Source: Periplaneta americana (Eukaryota > Arthropoda > Insecta > Blattodea > Blattidae). Taken from it: a stretch of 64,000 nucleotides of DNA. Made by a program: the position numbers and the translations under genes. This document shows, one piece after another, positions 1 through 11,751 of the stretch. The stretch is from contig NC_091123.1 of the NCBI RefSeq assembly GCF_040183065.1, positions 9,232,001 to 9,296,000 on the forward strand, written 5' to 3'. The stretch's first letter is position 1; each line of letters starts with the position of its first letter. The notes under the pieces were generated by a model. That model had not been told where the DNA came from. It was given only the letters and a program-made list of their open reading frames with translations, and did no database searches.

Positions 1-760
1 CTACACAATTGATGAATTGTTTATGCTTGTGAATTGAATTATTCTACTTAAATGACATGTACAATTTTATATAGCTCAACTAAAATATGTTTTTATATTG
101 ACTTAATCTGTTTACTATGTATTGTATTTTTTGTTTAGCATAACTGATGAATTGTATGTACTGTATACGTCAACTGATGAATTGTTTAAGCTTATAAATT
201 GAATTAATCTACTTCATATGAATTGTATAGCTTAACGAAAATAAGTTTGTAAATTGAACTAATTTGATTGTATATGTTTGTATAGTTTGGCTGATGAATT
301 GTATATGTTCTTAAAATGATTACTAGTCTGTGTAGCTCTACTGATGAATTGTATATAGACCTACTGTAAATTGAATGGTAATATGTATAGCTCAACTGAT
401 GAATTGTTTATGATTATAAATTGAATTAATCTACTTGATATTAATTGCACAAATTTGTATAGCTTAATGAAAGTATGCTACTTTGTATTGTATATATTTG
501 TATAGTTTTGGCCGATGAATTGTATATGCTTTAAATTGAATAGTAATCTATATAGCTCTACTGATAAATTGTTTGTGTTTGTAATTTGAAGTAGTTTGCA
601 TGATATGTATTATCAATTTCTGTATATCACAACTGGTTGAATTGTTTATACCTTAAATTTAATTAAATTGTTTTGTATTATAATATAGCTCAACTTATGA
701 ATGATCGTTTGCGTTTGTAAATTTAATAATCTGATTGGCTATGTATTGTATACTTTTAGT
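1..760. repeat. degenerate AT-rich tandem repeat
   Basis: The words 'ctgatgaattgt', 'aaattgaattaatct' and 'tatagctcaact' recur in the same order at irregular spacing of roughly 50-130 bases throughout. This is what a decayed minisatellite looks like. No coding frame is supported here. Confidence 0.6.
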
Positions 761-761
761 A

Positions 762-1053
762 GAGCCATCGATGTAGCTCAGTCGGCAGACTCGCTGGGCT
801 GCTGTTCCGGAGCTGCGTTCGGGCTTGGGTTGGATCCCCCTTTGGACTTTGGTTTCTTCCGAGGTTTTCCACAGCCGTGGGACTGAAGCCGGATGGTCTA
901 TGGCGAGTCCTTGGCATCAACACCTTTGATTGATTACCTCCTTTGATTTGATTACCTGGTTGGGTTTTTCCGAGGTTTCCCCCACCGAAAAGGCAAATGC
1001 CGGGTAATATTTTGGCGAATCCTCGGACCTCATTTCATCTCACTACATCTCGC

Positions 1054-1054
<1 letters not shown>
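762..1054 (+). mobile_element. tRNA-derived SINE, 3' truncated
   Basis: A tRNA-like head with an A-box-like motif (tagctcagtcgg at 774) is followed by the body shared with the copies at 21541, 30940, 55570 and 63690: 'gattacctggttgggtttttccgaggttt' words, then 'tggcgaatcctcgg' and 'catctcgcc'. The other copies continue past 'ctcgcc' to a 'gttaaataacc' tail. This one instead runs straight into adenines, so it ended early or its internal A run expanded. Confidence 0.8.

Positions 1055-1115
<61 letters not shown>
1055..1115 (+). repeat. 61-base poly(A) run
   Basis: There are 61 consecutive adenines directly after the SINE body. A retroposition tail or slippage expansion is likely, and the length in the assembly may be unreliable. 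Confidence 0.9.
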
Positions 1116-1118
<3 letters not shown>

Positions 1119-1358
1119 TACAACATTGTAAAAATTTTAGAAAATTACTAAATTGTAAAACTATAAAACTTTGTAAAAATTGTAATTGTAATATTGTAAA
1201 ATGTTGACATGTTCCACATCTTAAAGCTTCATTGCTCATGTAAGATCTATGGAATAAAATAAATGAATGAAATGAATGAATGAATGAATACAATGCGTGC
1301 AGTTCTGTGTTGTGTAACTTTCTCCATTCTCCTGTAACTTCATCCCACTTAGCCCCAA

Positions 1359-1396
<38 letters not shown>

Positions 1397-3717
1397 CAAC
1401 ATACGCCATCTCCCTAACAGATAAATTAATCAGTTATTTCGAAAAGGTAACATGTACATTTCTGCGCAAACTACTTCAAAAACATTTATTACATTAATAA
1501 AACTAAAAGTCCTTCCCTTATTCAATTCTACAAATGAAAAATGTGACTTTTTGTGACTTGTTGGTAATAATATGTTATATGAAAGAGTAGGCCTAAGGAG
1601 CACTCTGGTTGACAAAAGTAACAAGAGCGAAAATGTCAATGTTAGACTACGTTTTCGAAATAACCATGTATTCGAGGAGTTATTAACTAAGCAAACGATT
1701 GTGAACAGCTCATAATACATATTGTAGTCACTAACGGACACTAGGTCTCAATGGAAGCGAATTATATTTATAAGTATATTTCTGGGAATTGAATCCGGTC
1801 CTTTCGAGACACTGCATTATTTTATTCCTTCTCCTTCCCACAAGGATTGTATTAATAGATTGCCACATCATGGTAATTGTGGTGAGATATGGTGACGCAA
1901 CTCTGGATAACAAGACTCTGGAGACTGAGTCTAAGTGTCGCCTTTCCTCCTCTTTGAAGTAGGAAAAGACTTATAAAGAGAGGATATGGGGATATCAAGT
2001 TTCTTAGCCGTATTAAAAAGATACAGCGAAATAAATTATACTCCTCTTCGGGGTGGTAATAAGAGAGCTTGGTAGCCCCTGCAGAGAATTAAAAATATTA
2101 CTTAATACGCTAATTAAATATTATTTCTATGAAATAACATTCAGTACATGTAAAATATAACAATCACTAAAAAAATGTCGTATACTTTTGTTTACTGCTA
2201 TACTAAGGCAGCTGGAGCTAGGAACTAACATCTTCATCTTCTTGCGTCCCCACATCGCACCGTGAAAGCATACCAACTCTGTCTTCTAACATATTGTAAG
2301 GTCTTCACCAGTATATGAAAGTTAAGAATTTATTTGTAAGTTTAAAATGAAAAATAAGGCTCTTTTTTTTGCCTTTTTGCGCAAGGAAAGTACATTTTCT
2401 TTGGTCCAGGGAAACTAATCGCCTTTATTTGCTTGTAAAACACATTACTCATTTCGACTTAATATTCTGCAAAAGCATTTGTTAAGCTAGCTAAAATTCT
2501 TGGTCCAGGGATAATATATTACTTGGATTACATTGTATAGTTATCTTTATTGATCTTCACTTGTTTCACCTCTCCTTTGGTTCGACTCGGCTCCGTCACT
2601 GGTGCTAGAAGTGTTCGCTTGCCTGTATTCTAGAGTTTAGCGCTATGAACTTCACTAGGATAGGAACATTTAAAATCTAATTGAAAAGTGTGATTCAAAA
2701 TCCGTTAAGTCCATTTTTATAAAACGACTTGACTAGTTTTTTTATCCACCGAGCGAGTTTTCAAGTGGCATGCACAAAAACACAGACTTTTAGATAAGGA
2801 TTTCTGTTGTTTTAGAAGAAAACAAGCTTAAGGTACAATGATAGAGGTCTATAGGCCTATGATGTGATATCGAGCGCATCATGCCAGAAGGACGTATTGT
2901 CAACGACATCAGTATCCGTTATGCTGTGTCTTCACATTCCTGTACATAACTCACAAAATGATTCACTATTTACATTTATTGTTATTCCGAATGTATTATA
3001 AACTACTATTTCCCTAATGTATATCTTTCACTCTTTGGTTACTCGCTATTTATGCATTAACATTAATATTCGCCCTTTCTAAATGTCATCTATAAAGTTG
3101 TCTACCACTTTCATTTCTTCTTCAATTACTAATTGAATCTTACATTTTCCATCGCAATGTTCTCTTCATAACCATCCTTTCTTCCTCTGATATCAATAAT
3201 GTATTAATTTAAATTATAAAATTTCACTAATTACTTCTCACTGTTTATTTCCAGTTCCACTTCTTCATTCTATCTTTGTTTACGATTATACTTATCACTA
3301 TTCATTACTTACTACTTGAATTTTAGTTTCCCTATCCCAATTAATACTACACGTCACACTTTTCGCTGTATCCCACTTTATCTACCAAAATAGTTGCCCT
3401 AATACCATCCTTCATTACGTAATATTTATTTTATAAGATCATCTATAGATATAAATAATAATAATGGCCAAATGTACTGAGTGAGTTTTGGGATCACAGT
3501 CTTAAATTATAATATGTTTAAAATAAAGAATAAAATTAAGTGTTAAAACTCAGTTATAATTTACGTATGTATGTGTTTACAATGTACAAATATGGTCTAA
3601 ATCTCTGTTCAATATTGAATAAGTAACACAAATTATAATTTTGATAATCACTTAAAAAAATTGAGTGTTAATACGAGATAAGTTCAAATTTGAGTTTGCC
3701 ATTAATTTTGAAATAAT
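1116..3717. other. no gene recognised; AT-rich intergenic DNA
   Basis: There is an (AAT)n microsatellite near 1361-1393. Around 2868-2915, on the minus strand, a short stretch matches a stretch at 37155-37200 (see findings). No splice-bounded open frame with coding-like codon use was seen in the rest. Confidence 0.5.
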
Positions 3718-4374
3718 TCACTTCCTGCAGCAGGGGTACTTCTTGCGCTTCTCGGAGTACTTCTTGCCCTTCTTGCGGTACTTCTTTTGAGCTCGGCAGG
3801 CGGCATCGATATATTGCTGCTTTTGTTCACAGCTCATGGCTCTCCATCGCTTTGAGCCCTCCTTCACGAGCTGCACTGGGTTCGAGATTTTCAGCTCCTT
3901 TTTGAGATCCGACAAGAAGTTGAAGAAAGGGTTTATATTCTGCCCGTATTTCCCAGTAGACCCACGCCTCCTGCACCTTCTCGAGCGACTACGCGAGCGT
4001 GATCTAGATCTTTCTCCGCTTCTGGAACACTTCTGAGCGCACTTCCCACGTGAGGAATTGCTGGAACTTGAACGTGATTTGTTTTTGGAACATTTCTGAG
4101 CGCACTTCCCATGTGAGGAATTGCTCGAACTTGAACGTGACTTTCTTCCGCAACGTTTATGTCGGCGACGTCCGCTGCGACTTGAGGAACAGCACGATCT
4201 TTCATAATCTCTGTCTGGGTCCGTACTGCAACCGGGCCTCGGACTCCAGCTTCCAACAGATCTGCTTCTGGTTGACCGGTTCCTCACTGGGGAGACGTCT
4301 GTCTTCGTGGAACTTCCACTATCATTCTGAATTGATTCCTCTGACCCAGAATCACTTTCCGGTGCGTGATCCAT
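3718..4374 (-). CDS. RS-rich, HMG-box-like basic protein (MST-HMG / protamine-like)
   Basis: A single uninterrupted frame of 218 residues. The only ATG near the 5' end is at 4372-4374; the frame is open six codons further upstream but without an ATG. The N-terminus (about 1-30) is acidic and Ser-rich. Residues about 30-140 are Arg/Ser/Cys-rich, with RSRSRSRS runs. Two adjacent 21-residue repeats begin KSRSSSSNSS and contain GKCAQKCS, which is a 63-bp tandem duplication in the DNA. Residues about 146-196 (NPFFNFLSDLKKELK, then KRWRAMSCEQKQQYIDAA) match the pattern of an HMG box, with the aromatic/Pro start, the Trp of helix 2 and a Lys-x-x-Tyr near the end. The last 20 residues are almost all Lys, Tyr and Cys. 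In Drosophila, this mix of a divergent HMG box and Arg/Lys/Cys-rich tails is typical of sperm chromatin proteins such as Mst77F and the protamines. A testis role in DNA compaction is inferred. An RS-type splicing or other nuclear basic protein is the alternative. Confidence 0.75.
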   Translation of the reverse strand: MDHAPESDSGSEESIQNDSGSSTKTDVSPVRNRSTRSRSVGSWSPRPGCSTDPDRDYERSCCSSSRSGRRRHKRCGRKSRSSSSNSSHGKCAQKCSKNKSRSSSSNSSRGKCAQKCSRSGERSRSRSRSRSRRCRRRGSTGKYGQNINPFFNFLSDLKKELKISNPVQLVKEGSKRWRAMSCEQKQQYIDAACRAQKKYRKKGKKYSEKRKKYPCCRK

Positions 4375-4554
4375 TATAAAAATTCGGAGCAAATTTTAGT
4401 GGCTACCATTTCGTTTCTTTGCCAAAAAGAATGTTATGTTGTTATGGTTTCATTAAGAATTATTGACGTCAGAAGCTTTGTTGCAAATTATTATTCGACA
4501 AACAATGAAAGTGCTTAGGGAATGCCAGTCTTTTCATACAATATATAATTCTCA

Positions 4555-4740
4555 ACGGCCTCATCCATCACCAAAATCATATTCATAACAAATCAGTAAT
4601 ACATCTACAGACGCCATCTAGATCACAACAATACAACCAGTCTTAACAATAGTACACAGGCTTCGGATTTCACCCAAAGTATTAACTCGCGATATGACCT
4701 GAGATGTTAAATCGAGTATAAATAACAGCAAGAAAATTCA
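4555..4740 (+). repeat. dispersed repeat, copy 1 (partner at 47335)
   Basis: Shared words in the same order with 47335-47537, including 'catcaccgcctcagtcacc'-like, 'gccatcta' and 'gatgttaaa.cgagtataaataa'. The family is unknown. It lies just upstream of the HMG-like gene. Confidence 0.55.
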
Positions 4741-5143
4741 TATCTTTAATAATCAGATGAAAGGTTTTACAAAAATTTTAACAAAGCTTTTATTTATAAC
4801 ACTGTGACACGTCAATATAGAGGAATTCCTAGACCAAGAGCTTACTAGTAGTAGATTCTTGTAACAGTGAACGAATAAATTAAACGTCAGTCTGGGAAAT
4901 CACAAGGAAAACTGTAGACTGTGCGGAACAAGAAATGGATTATATACCTAGATTCTCAATTAGCTGTAATTGTCTAATTATAATTGAATCTTCCGAAATT
5001 GAATATTTAGTGACCGTAAATAATAAACATCTGAAATTGGACAAACATACAAATATCGTTTAATTTTAGTTTTGTCCTTTAAGTGCGCAGAAATTTGATC
5101 TGAACAAGTATAACTCTTCGCTCTGTAAAGATATTTTGCAATA

Positions 5144-5380
5144 AATGTATGTATGTATGTATGTATGTATGTATGTATGTATGTATGTATGTATGTATGT
5201 ATGTATGTATGTATGTATGTATGTATGTATGTATGTATGTATGTATGTATGTATGCCTATGTATGTATGTATGTATGTATGTAGGGCCTATGTATGTATG
5301 TGTGTATGTATGTATGTAGGGCCTATGTATGTATGTATGTAGGCTATGTATGTATGTATGTACGTACGTATGTATGTATT
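5144..5380 (+). repeat. (ATGT)n microsatellite
   Basis: A nearly pure tetranucleotide run, interrupted by 'gcctatg' and 'agggcctatg' variants after 5254. The long Met-Tyr-Val-Cys frames across it are artefacts of the repeat. Confidence 0.95.
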
Positions 5381-5597
5381 GAATTATGGTTTATTTAACG
5401 GCGCTCGCAACTTCAAAGGTTATATCAGCGTCGCCGGAGTGCCGGAATTTTGTCCCGAAGGAGTTCTTTTACATGCCACTAAATCTAGTGACATGATTCT
5501 GTCGCATTTAAGCACACTTAAATGCCGGGGTCGAACCCGCAACCTCGGGCACAGAAGACCAGCGCTATACCAACTGCACCACTCAGGACGACTGTAT
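5380..5597 (-). mobile_element. tRNA-derived SINE (second family)
   Basis: Read on the minus strand, it starts with a tRNA-like head (gtggtgcagttggtatagcg as A box, gcgggttcgaccccg as B box). The body ends in 'gttgcgagcgccgttaaata'. The element sits directly against the (ATGT)n run. The 3' 'gttaaata' end resembles that of the other SINEs in the window. I recognise this type from polyneopteran insect sequence in general; the family name is not known to me. Confidence 0.75.
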
Positions 5598-5617
5598 GTA
5601 CATACATACATATATTA

Positions 5618-5880
5618 TAAAATTCCTGTATACAGAATGAACCGTAAGTAATGTCATTGATTTCGAAGGTTATTCTTTGAGATATTTCAAACAAAAAGTT
5701 TAATAGAATTTTGCTCGTTTTTGCTTCCTTTTCGAGAAAATAATTGTTTTATGTGAAATATTTCATAACACGTTTTGGGAAAACCATCGATTTAATTCCA
5801 AATATTCTCAGTCAATTTATGACAGCGGTGCATTATGATAATAAGTGACTGAAAAAATTGCTTACACAATTACTTTGGTT
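5618..5880 (+). mobile_element. truncated copy of the foldback MITE seen at 11752
   Basis: Starts 'tatacagaatgaaccgtaag' and follows the left arm of the 11752-12336 element (gtaatgtcatt, gctcgtttttgcttcc, then agtcaattta), stopping before the central palindrome. A related internal piece lies at 5066-5130. Confidence 0.75.
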
Positions 5881-7069
5881 GAATTTTTATAAATATTGAG
5901 GAAGAGCGTTTTCTTCTTTTTTATGTTCACGTCAAACAGTATTATGCACATGATATTTTCTGAATTTTATGGCAGTCTGATGTAAAAGTGATTTCAAATA
6001 TAATAAAATTGATTCTGATAAATTAAATTCTTCCCGTTGTTAATGATTTTAGTATTTTAATTTGCCTCCCTCAGTAGTCACATAAACAATTTTTATTCTC
6101 TCCTGAAAAATTACATCAGTGGACTCTAGTATGGTTTGGAACGGACCTCTTTGATAGCCTATTCGAAATTTAGTCCTATTGATAATAAATTCAGTACGCA
6201 GAAAGGTAAGATTCTTCACAAAACATACAGGGATAGGATGGTAGAGCTTCTCTGGCTTCCAAAGAGAATGATTGGAAAGAAGAACCATCGATTGACATTG
6301 AATTATATTTATTTTAACTGTTTTATACAGATATACTTTATATTTGAAAAAAAAAATACATACATTGAAACATCAAGTAAAGTGCAGTTTTTTTTAATTA
6401 CATTTTATTTTCTTCGACAGAGTCTTCAGCATTTTCAAGGAGTGTCCGGTAAGAAAGACATTGTTGTGCTTCTCAAACTTTATATGTATTTCTGTACGAA
6501 TACCTTGACATTTTTACAGGAAATATCCTTGAATATAAACAAATATAATATATTTCAAAATATTGCACTTTTAATAAATTATATATTATTAAATAAAATA
6601 TGCAGGAAGAAATATTCATCAAAACAGTAATAATATGTCCTTATAAACTAAAAGGTAAGCTACATAATTGGCACATATTTTGTCATTACATAGAAATTAC
6701 ACACAAGTTAAAATAGACACTACATTATAGATAATTTTTATTTCCAATATCACTAAGTTTGAAATACAGAAGTTTTCCGTGCACTTTAGCGCATATCCCT
6801 GGGATCTACAACGCATCAAGCCTTCGTACAATTTGCTGCACCTTGCTGAAACGGACAACTGAGACTTCAAAAACTTTGTCTACTAACAGGCAAAGAAATT
6901 TAAATAATACAAACAACATACATTTCAAAGTTTTCCGAGCACATAGCCTATGCCTCTTCTTGCTTGATTTGCATAACAACTTAAGTTAAGTAAATTTTCA
7001 AATTAATTTATATCAATCTCTTCAGACCTTAAATGCGAGAGAGTTTTAGATTGAAGGTGTAATTCTCCA
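5881..7069. other. no gene recognised
   Basis: AT-rich. Open frames of about 80 and 164 codons cross 6049-6630 on opposite strands, but neither shows a recognisable domain or splice signals, and composition is low-complexity toward 6300-6600. Confidence 0.4.
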
Positions 7070-7245
7070 CACGATTATCAGTCCACTGCGAAATTTCCAC
7101 TACAAAAATGTCCATTATCATTAATGTCCAGTATCAAAAGTATCTCCGTTATCAAATGTCCAGCATAAAATATGCTTACAGTCATTAAATGTCTATTATA
7201 TTTAATGTCCAGTCATTAAAAGATCATTATAAAGATGTCCGGAGT
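7070..7245. repeat. short degenerate tandem repeat ('attat..aatgtcca')
   Basis: The phrase 'cattaatgtcca' or close variants recurs about every 20-40 bases. It borders the left end of the 7286 transposon. Confidence 0.5.
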
Positions 7246-7285
7246 TAGTACTGTACATGTATGGTATTATGAATGTCCAGAAGAA

Positions 7286-7942
7286 TACAGTGCGTTCGCC
7301 TACGAGTGAGGCCAGGAAAGCGGCATGTACTGATACGCCGCTTTGTGCGCGCAGTTGTTGAGACACGCTCGACAATCAAGGACATCAAGGTCGACAAGTT
7401 ATCAGTTGTGAGCCAGATGTTGCAGTATTTAACACGTACAGTGCAGTTTCTTAACACAGTTGCTTAAATATTCAGCGTTGTGTAAAATTTGTTAACAATG
7501 CAAAACGCAAAATTCACGCTTGAACAGGATGTATGATGCATATGTGAAAACAGAGTCATGTAGAGAGGTGCGTAGGCAATTTGAAGTGGAATATCCGGGT
7601 GCTCCAATTCAGGGTAGAGAAACTATTAGACGTCTTGTTAACAAATTAAGGACAACAGGGTCGATAAATGCTACAATTCCTAAGCGAAAACAAAGAGTAT
7701 TGACGGGAGAAAAAATTTATGAAATCAGTGCATCATTTACACGCTATCCTAATAAATCTCTAAGACGTGTTTCACAGGAAGTTAGTGTTTCAAAAACATC
7801 AGTCTTTACTGCTGCAAAACTTTTAAAATTAAAACTCTACAGAGTATAGTATAGAAAGCGGAAGCTTACGGATAGACATTCCCGCAAGCGACACCGCAGG
7901 CAGGCCGCTTTCCTGGCCCCACCCTTAGGCGAACGCTCTGTA
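7286..7942 (+). mobile_element. deleted Tc1/mariner-type element retaining the HTH half of its transposase
   Basis: Inverted ends: left TACAGTGCGTTCGCCTACGA... at 7286, right end reading TACAGAGCGTTCGCCTAAGG... on the minus strand up to 7942, each about 40 bp and including 'ggccaggaaagcggc'. TA at both termini fits a TA-targeting element. At 657 bp it is too short for a complete transposase. It contains only the N-terminal half (7498-7849). Confidence 0.85.
7498..7849 (+). pseudogene. transposase N-terminal helix-turn-helix (DUF4817-like), frameshifted and truncated
   Basis: An ATG at 7498 opens MQNAKFTLEQ, and a frameshift then moves the reading frame to MYDAYVKTESCREVRRQFEV (from 7529). 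About 105 residues follow, with the hallmarks of the HTH domain of insect Tc1/mariner-like transposases: 'REVRRQFEVEYPG', 'TIRRLVNKLRTTGSI' and 'SLRRVSQEVSVSKTSV'. The frame stops at 7849, and no DDE catalytic domain follows before the right inverted repeat. A HTH-only remnant could still bind the ends, but the frameshift argues against a working protein. Confidence 0.8.
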
Positions 7943-8759
7943 TTTATCAAATGTAAATTAATATTTTGAAGAATGAAATGTTAGCTAAATTTACACTATT
8001 CTGTAACTAATTTTATTTTCTAATTTTCTTCTCCACTGAGGTCAAAATGCAGTTTCATATGACACGAAAGTGCCCGCAAATATTGTTTTACATTATTCTT
8101 GTCCTTATATGGACTGTGTCGATATACACTCCCTTCAATTCTCCGTTGATTTATAGTATGATATATTTCTTGTTTAGGGAGTGTTTTGCGTTTGATGTGA
8201 CCATAGCGAATTTGGACCATGGCATTCTCTGTCTTATTCTATTCCTCTATTGCGTTTTATATAAATCTCCAAATACTGACATGATATCCATCCAGCAACC
8301 ATTTTCTCAAATTTAGAGTGGAGATCTTCCACTACATTATTAGTTCTATGGCCACCTTGCAACGTTATTTAATAGGAATTGCACATAGGAGGTGGGAATC
8401 TTGGTGGTGTTGCTCTCCGAAAAGATATGGAATAATCTCTTGTCCATTTTTAAGTCCAAAGCTGAAGAACCTCTGCAGTTGAAACTGTCGTTCAAATGAA
8501 ATAGTAATACTAGGTACTTCAATAAGATCTACAGTATAACTGTGAATTATCTATATAGGGTGTAAATGATATAGCTAAGCAGTCAAAGCCATACAGTTGA
8601 TGTAGACAATCCACTGAACAGAAATTAATTGTATAATAATGTGACATTTTTTATTTGTAGTAATCTAGCTTGAAAAGAAATAATTTTGATGTAGAACTAC
8701 TTCTTTCCCCTCAACAGGATGGGAGGTAGTTTGGAAATTGACTGTCACATAAAAATACA

Positions 8760-10140
8760 ACCCCCTCCTCCTTGTTTTCCTTATGTTCCCCTTCTTCTCC
8801 TTGTCTTTTCCTTCCATTACCATTGTTTATTTTTTATGGGGTTATTTTACGACGCTGTCTCAACATTTAGGTTATTTAGCGTCTGAATGAAATGAAGGTG
8901 ATAATGCTGGTGAAATGAGTCCGGGGTCCAGCACCGAAAGTTACCCAGCATTTGATCACATTGGGTTGAGGGAAAACCCCGGAAAAAACCTCAACCAAGT
9001 AACTTGGCCCGACCGGGATTCGAACCCGGGCCACCTGGTTTTGCGGCCAGACGCGCTGACCGTTACTCCACAGGTGTGGACCCATTACCTTTGTTGCCTT
9101 TGTATTCTACTTGTGTTCCTTGTCTTCCCCTTGTTCTCCTTGTTTCCCTTTGTTCTCTTTTTGTGTATCTTGTTCTCCTTATCATCCCCTTTTTCTCATA
9201 TATTCTCTCTATTCTCCTTGCGTTCCACTTATTCTTCTTATCTCCTCTTTGTTCTCCTTCTGAAGCCCTTGTCCTCACTAGATTCCCCTTGTTTTCCTGC
9301 TTTGTTCTTCTTATGTTTTCCTTGTTATTCTTGCATTACCCTAGTTCTCCTTACATTCCCTTTGTCCTTCTCGTATTCCCCTTGTTCTCCTTGTGTCACC
9401 TTATTCTCATTGTCTACATTTTGTTCTTGCATTACCCTTGTTCTCCTGGTTTTCCTCTTATCCTCCTTGTGTTACCCTTTTTATCTTTGTATCCTCTTGT
9501 CCTCCTTGCATTCCCCTTGTTATTCTATATTCCCCTTGTTCTCCTTGTGTCACTTTATTCTCATTGTCTACATCTTGTTCTTCTTGCATTACTCTTGTTC
9601 TTCTAGTATTCCTTTTGTTCTCCTTCCTTTCTCCTTGTTCTCTCGTGTTCCCCTTGTTCTCCTTGTGTCACCTTATTATCATTGTCTACATATTGTTCTT
9701 CTTGCATTATCCTTGTTCTTCTATTATTCCTCTTGTTCTCTTTGTATTCTCCTTGTTCTCTCGTATTCCCCTTGTTCTCCTTGTGTCACCTTATTCTCAT
9801 TGTCTACATCTTGTTCTTCTTGCATTACCCTTGTTCTCCAGGTATTCCTCTTATCCTCCTTATGATCCCCTTGTTCTCATTGTCTCTCTCTTATACTTCT
9901 GTTGTTCTCGTTGTATTTCCTATTCTCTTTTTATTCCCCTTATTCTCCTCGTTTTCTCCTTCCCCTTGTGATCCGTATGTTCTCCTTGCCTTCGCTTTGT
10001 TGTCATTATATTCCCCTTTTTCTTGCATTCCCCTAGTTCTCCTTGTCTTCTCTGTGTTCTCATTGCGTTCCCCTTGTTCTCCTTGTCTTCCCTGTATTTT
10101 GCTTGACTTCCTCTTTTTTTCATTGTATTAGTTAATTTCT
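8760..10140 (+). repeat. polypyrimidine minisatellite with a 118-bp higher-order unit
   Basis: A roughly 20-base motif of the type 'ccttgttctccttgtgttcc' repeats throughout. A longer unit starting 'ttgtgtcaccttattctcat' recurs at 9391, 9545, 9663 and 9781, so the last two spacings are 118 bp. A SINE interrupts the array at 8829-9081. The long Leu/Ser/Phe/Pro-rich frames crossing it in all three frames are repeat artefacts. Confidence 0.85.
8829..9081 (-). mobile_element. tRNA-derived SINE with target-site duplication
   Basis: Minus-strand copy of the element at 34916. The tRNA-like head (gtggagtaacggtcagcgcg; B box gggttcgaatcc) is at the right end and the 'cgtaaaataacccc' tail at the left. 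Near-identical 15-base flanks, CCATTACCATTGTTT at 8814 and CCATTACCTTTGTTG at 9082, are the target duplication within the polypyrimidine array. Confidence 0.9.
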
Positions 10141-11168
10141 TTATTTTTAACTTCTTTCGTTCATTCATGCTTCTTCTAGTCTTTCTTTCATTCATTTACT
10201 CATCCTGTGTTTCTTTCTTGAATTAATTAATTCATGCATGCATTCATTATTACTCATTATTTATCTTTATGGTTTTAATTTTTAGTACTTAAAGGGGCCA
10301 TCACTGGTCCTTGCTTTTTAATATCTCGCAGTCTTCATTCTTTCCCGGTAGCTATCACGTAATGAATTGTCGACATCAACAAATATTTGTGGCCAACTTG
10401 GAATTTTAGTAAGCATTAGGGCCTTCGAAGTTAATATCTCCGGCATAATTATACTGTTTGAAATGCATTTTCTCGTTGGTGTTTGCCTTGAAACTATTCT
10501 TTCTTATCTCTATTTATTTGATTCTTTTTTATTTTTATCTACTCAGATGCATATCCTTTCCAGGGCAGTCAGCTCTGATTATCAAATATAGCCAATGGCT
10601 TCTCTCCTTCCATTAGCCCCTCCCCCTTCTCACCATTGTGTTGGACGTCCAGCCCTGAGGAATGACTTTTGGTAACGGAGCCCACAGATTGGTTCACACT
10701 CCTCTCTGTTTTCCTTGATAATGGAGTGGATGTGAAGTTTAAAAAAGTTCTATGTCTCTACAAATAAGACACGGTGGAAGTACCATAATATTTGAAACTA
10801 CATTGATCATCGCGGAAGTCTCAAATCATATTTAACGAAATCGATGCCCGATCGGTGCCTTCTGTCCTTCTTACAAACATGCCATTTTGTTACATTAAAA
10901 TAAAATCACGAGACAGACGCATTTTTAAAACTTCATTGTTCATTGGACTGTGTCGTGTCACTTGCGTAAGTTTGGTAGGTTATTTCGTTTACAGCCTTTA
11001 GAGTGCAATATTAGTCAACAATCTCTTTCTGCATTTTTAATAGACAGCCTTACTTTTAACAAATTATACGCTCTGTTATTGAATACTATGTATAAAATTC
11101 ATTCAATAGTTTCATAATCATTCTGTATACAGAGTGTTACTGAACAACATAAAAATATTTTCACTGAG
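10141..11168. other. no gene recognised
   Basis: AT-rich, with tail-end variants of 'attcattcatt' near 10160-10260. I see no supported exon. Confidence 0.4.
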
Positions 11169-11751
11169 TATAGAGACGTCCTGGACAAGCAACTTGAGAT
11201 ACGCAACCCATGGTCTGTGGTTTCAAATTTCCATGTTATGACGTAAACTTTCCAAAGTGTTTATACGCCACTGATTTCTACCACTTGAAATAATACGCAA
11301 CGCAGATAAGATTCTCGTAATCTATCAGAGATTCCTGGCATGTCACGAATAAATTCACATCCTATGATTATGGTAGATATCTCGTAACACTAGGGACAAA
11401 AAGGAAGAGCAACAATATTGTTAACAAAATGAGTTTCGATTACAAGAAAAATACAGTGGCGTGCGATCATGTGATTAGTCTACAGATTTTGCAGATTATG
11501 ATAACACTAAAATTATGAAGCCGCCGTTGATTAATTGCTGTGGAGTCTTCGGAATTAAGAAAATACCATTGGTTATATAATCGTCTTCTTAGGGGACACT
11601 CCCGCCCTCTTTGTAATATAACTAAAAGAAGTTATTTACGATTTTTGTAACGTATTTACATAAATTAACAAAAGTAAATCTAAATACTGTAACCAAGCAT
11701 TGCATCAAATACAAACGCTTTACACTCCTTATAACTAAAGTTATACAGGGT

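Noticed and set aside
3933..4256. Alternative minus-strand 107-codon frame over the HMG-like gene
   Set aside because: It is the shifted reading of the Arg/Ser-rich repeats. The main frame covers the whole gene and contains the HMG-like segment.
8915..10131. Overlapping plus-strand frames up to 316 codons that look like a membrane protein
   Set aside because: They lie in the polypyrimidine minisatellite and a reversed SINE. Hydrophobic composition comes from CTT/TTC/CTC codons.
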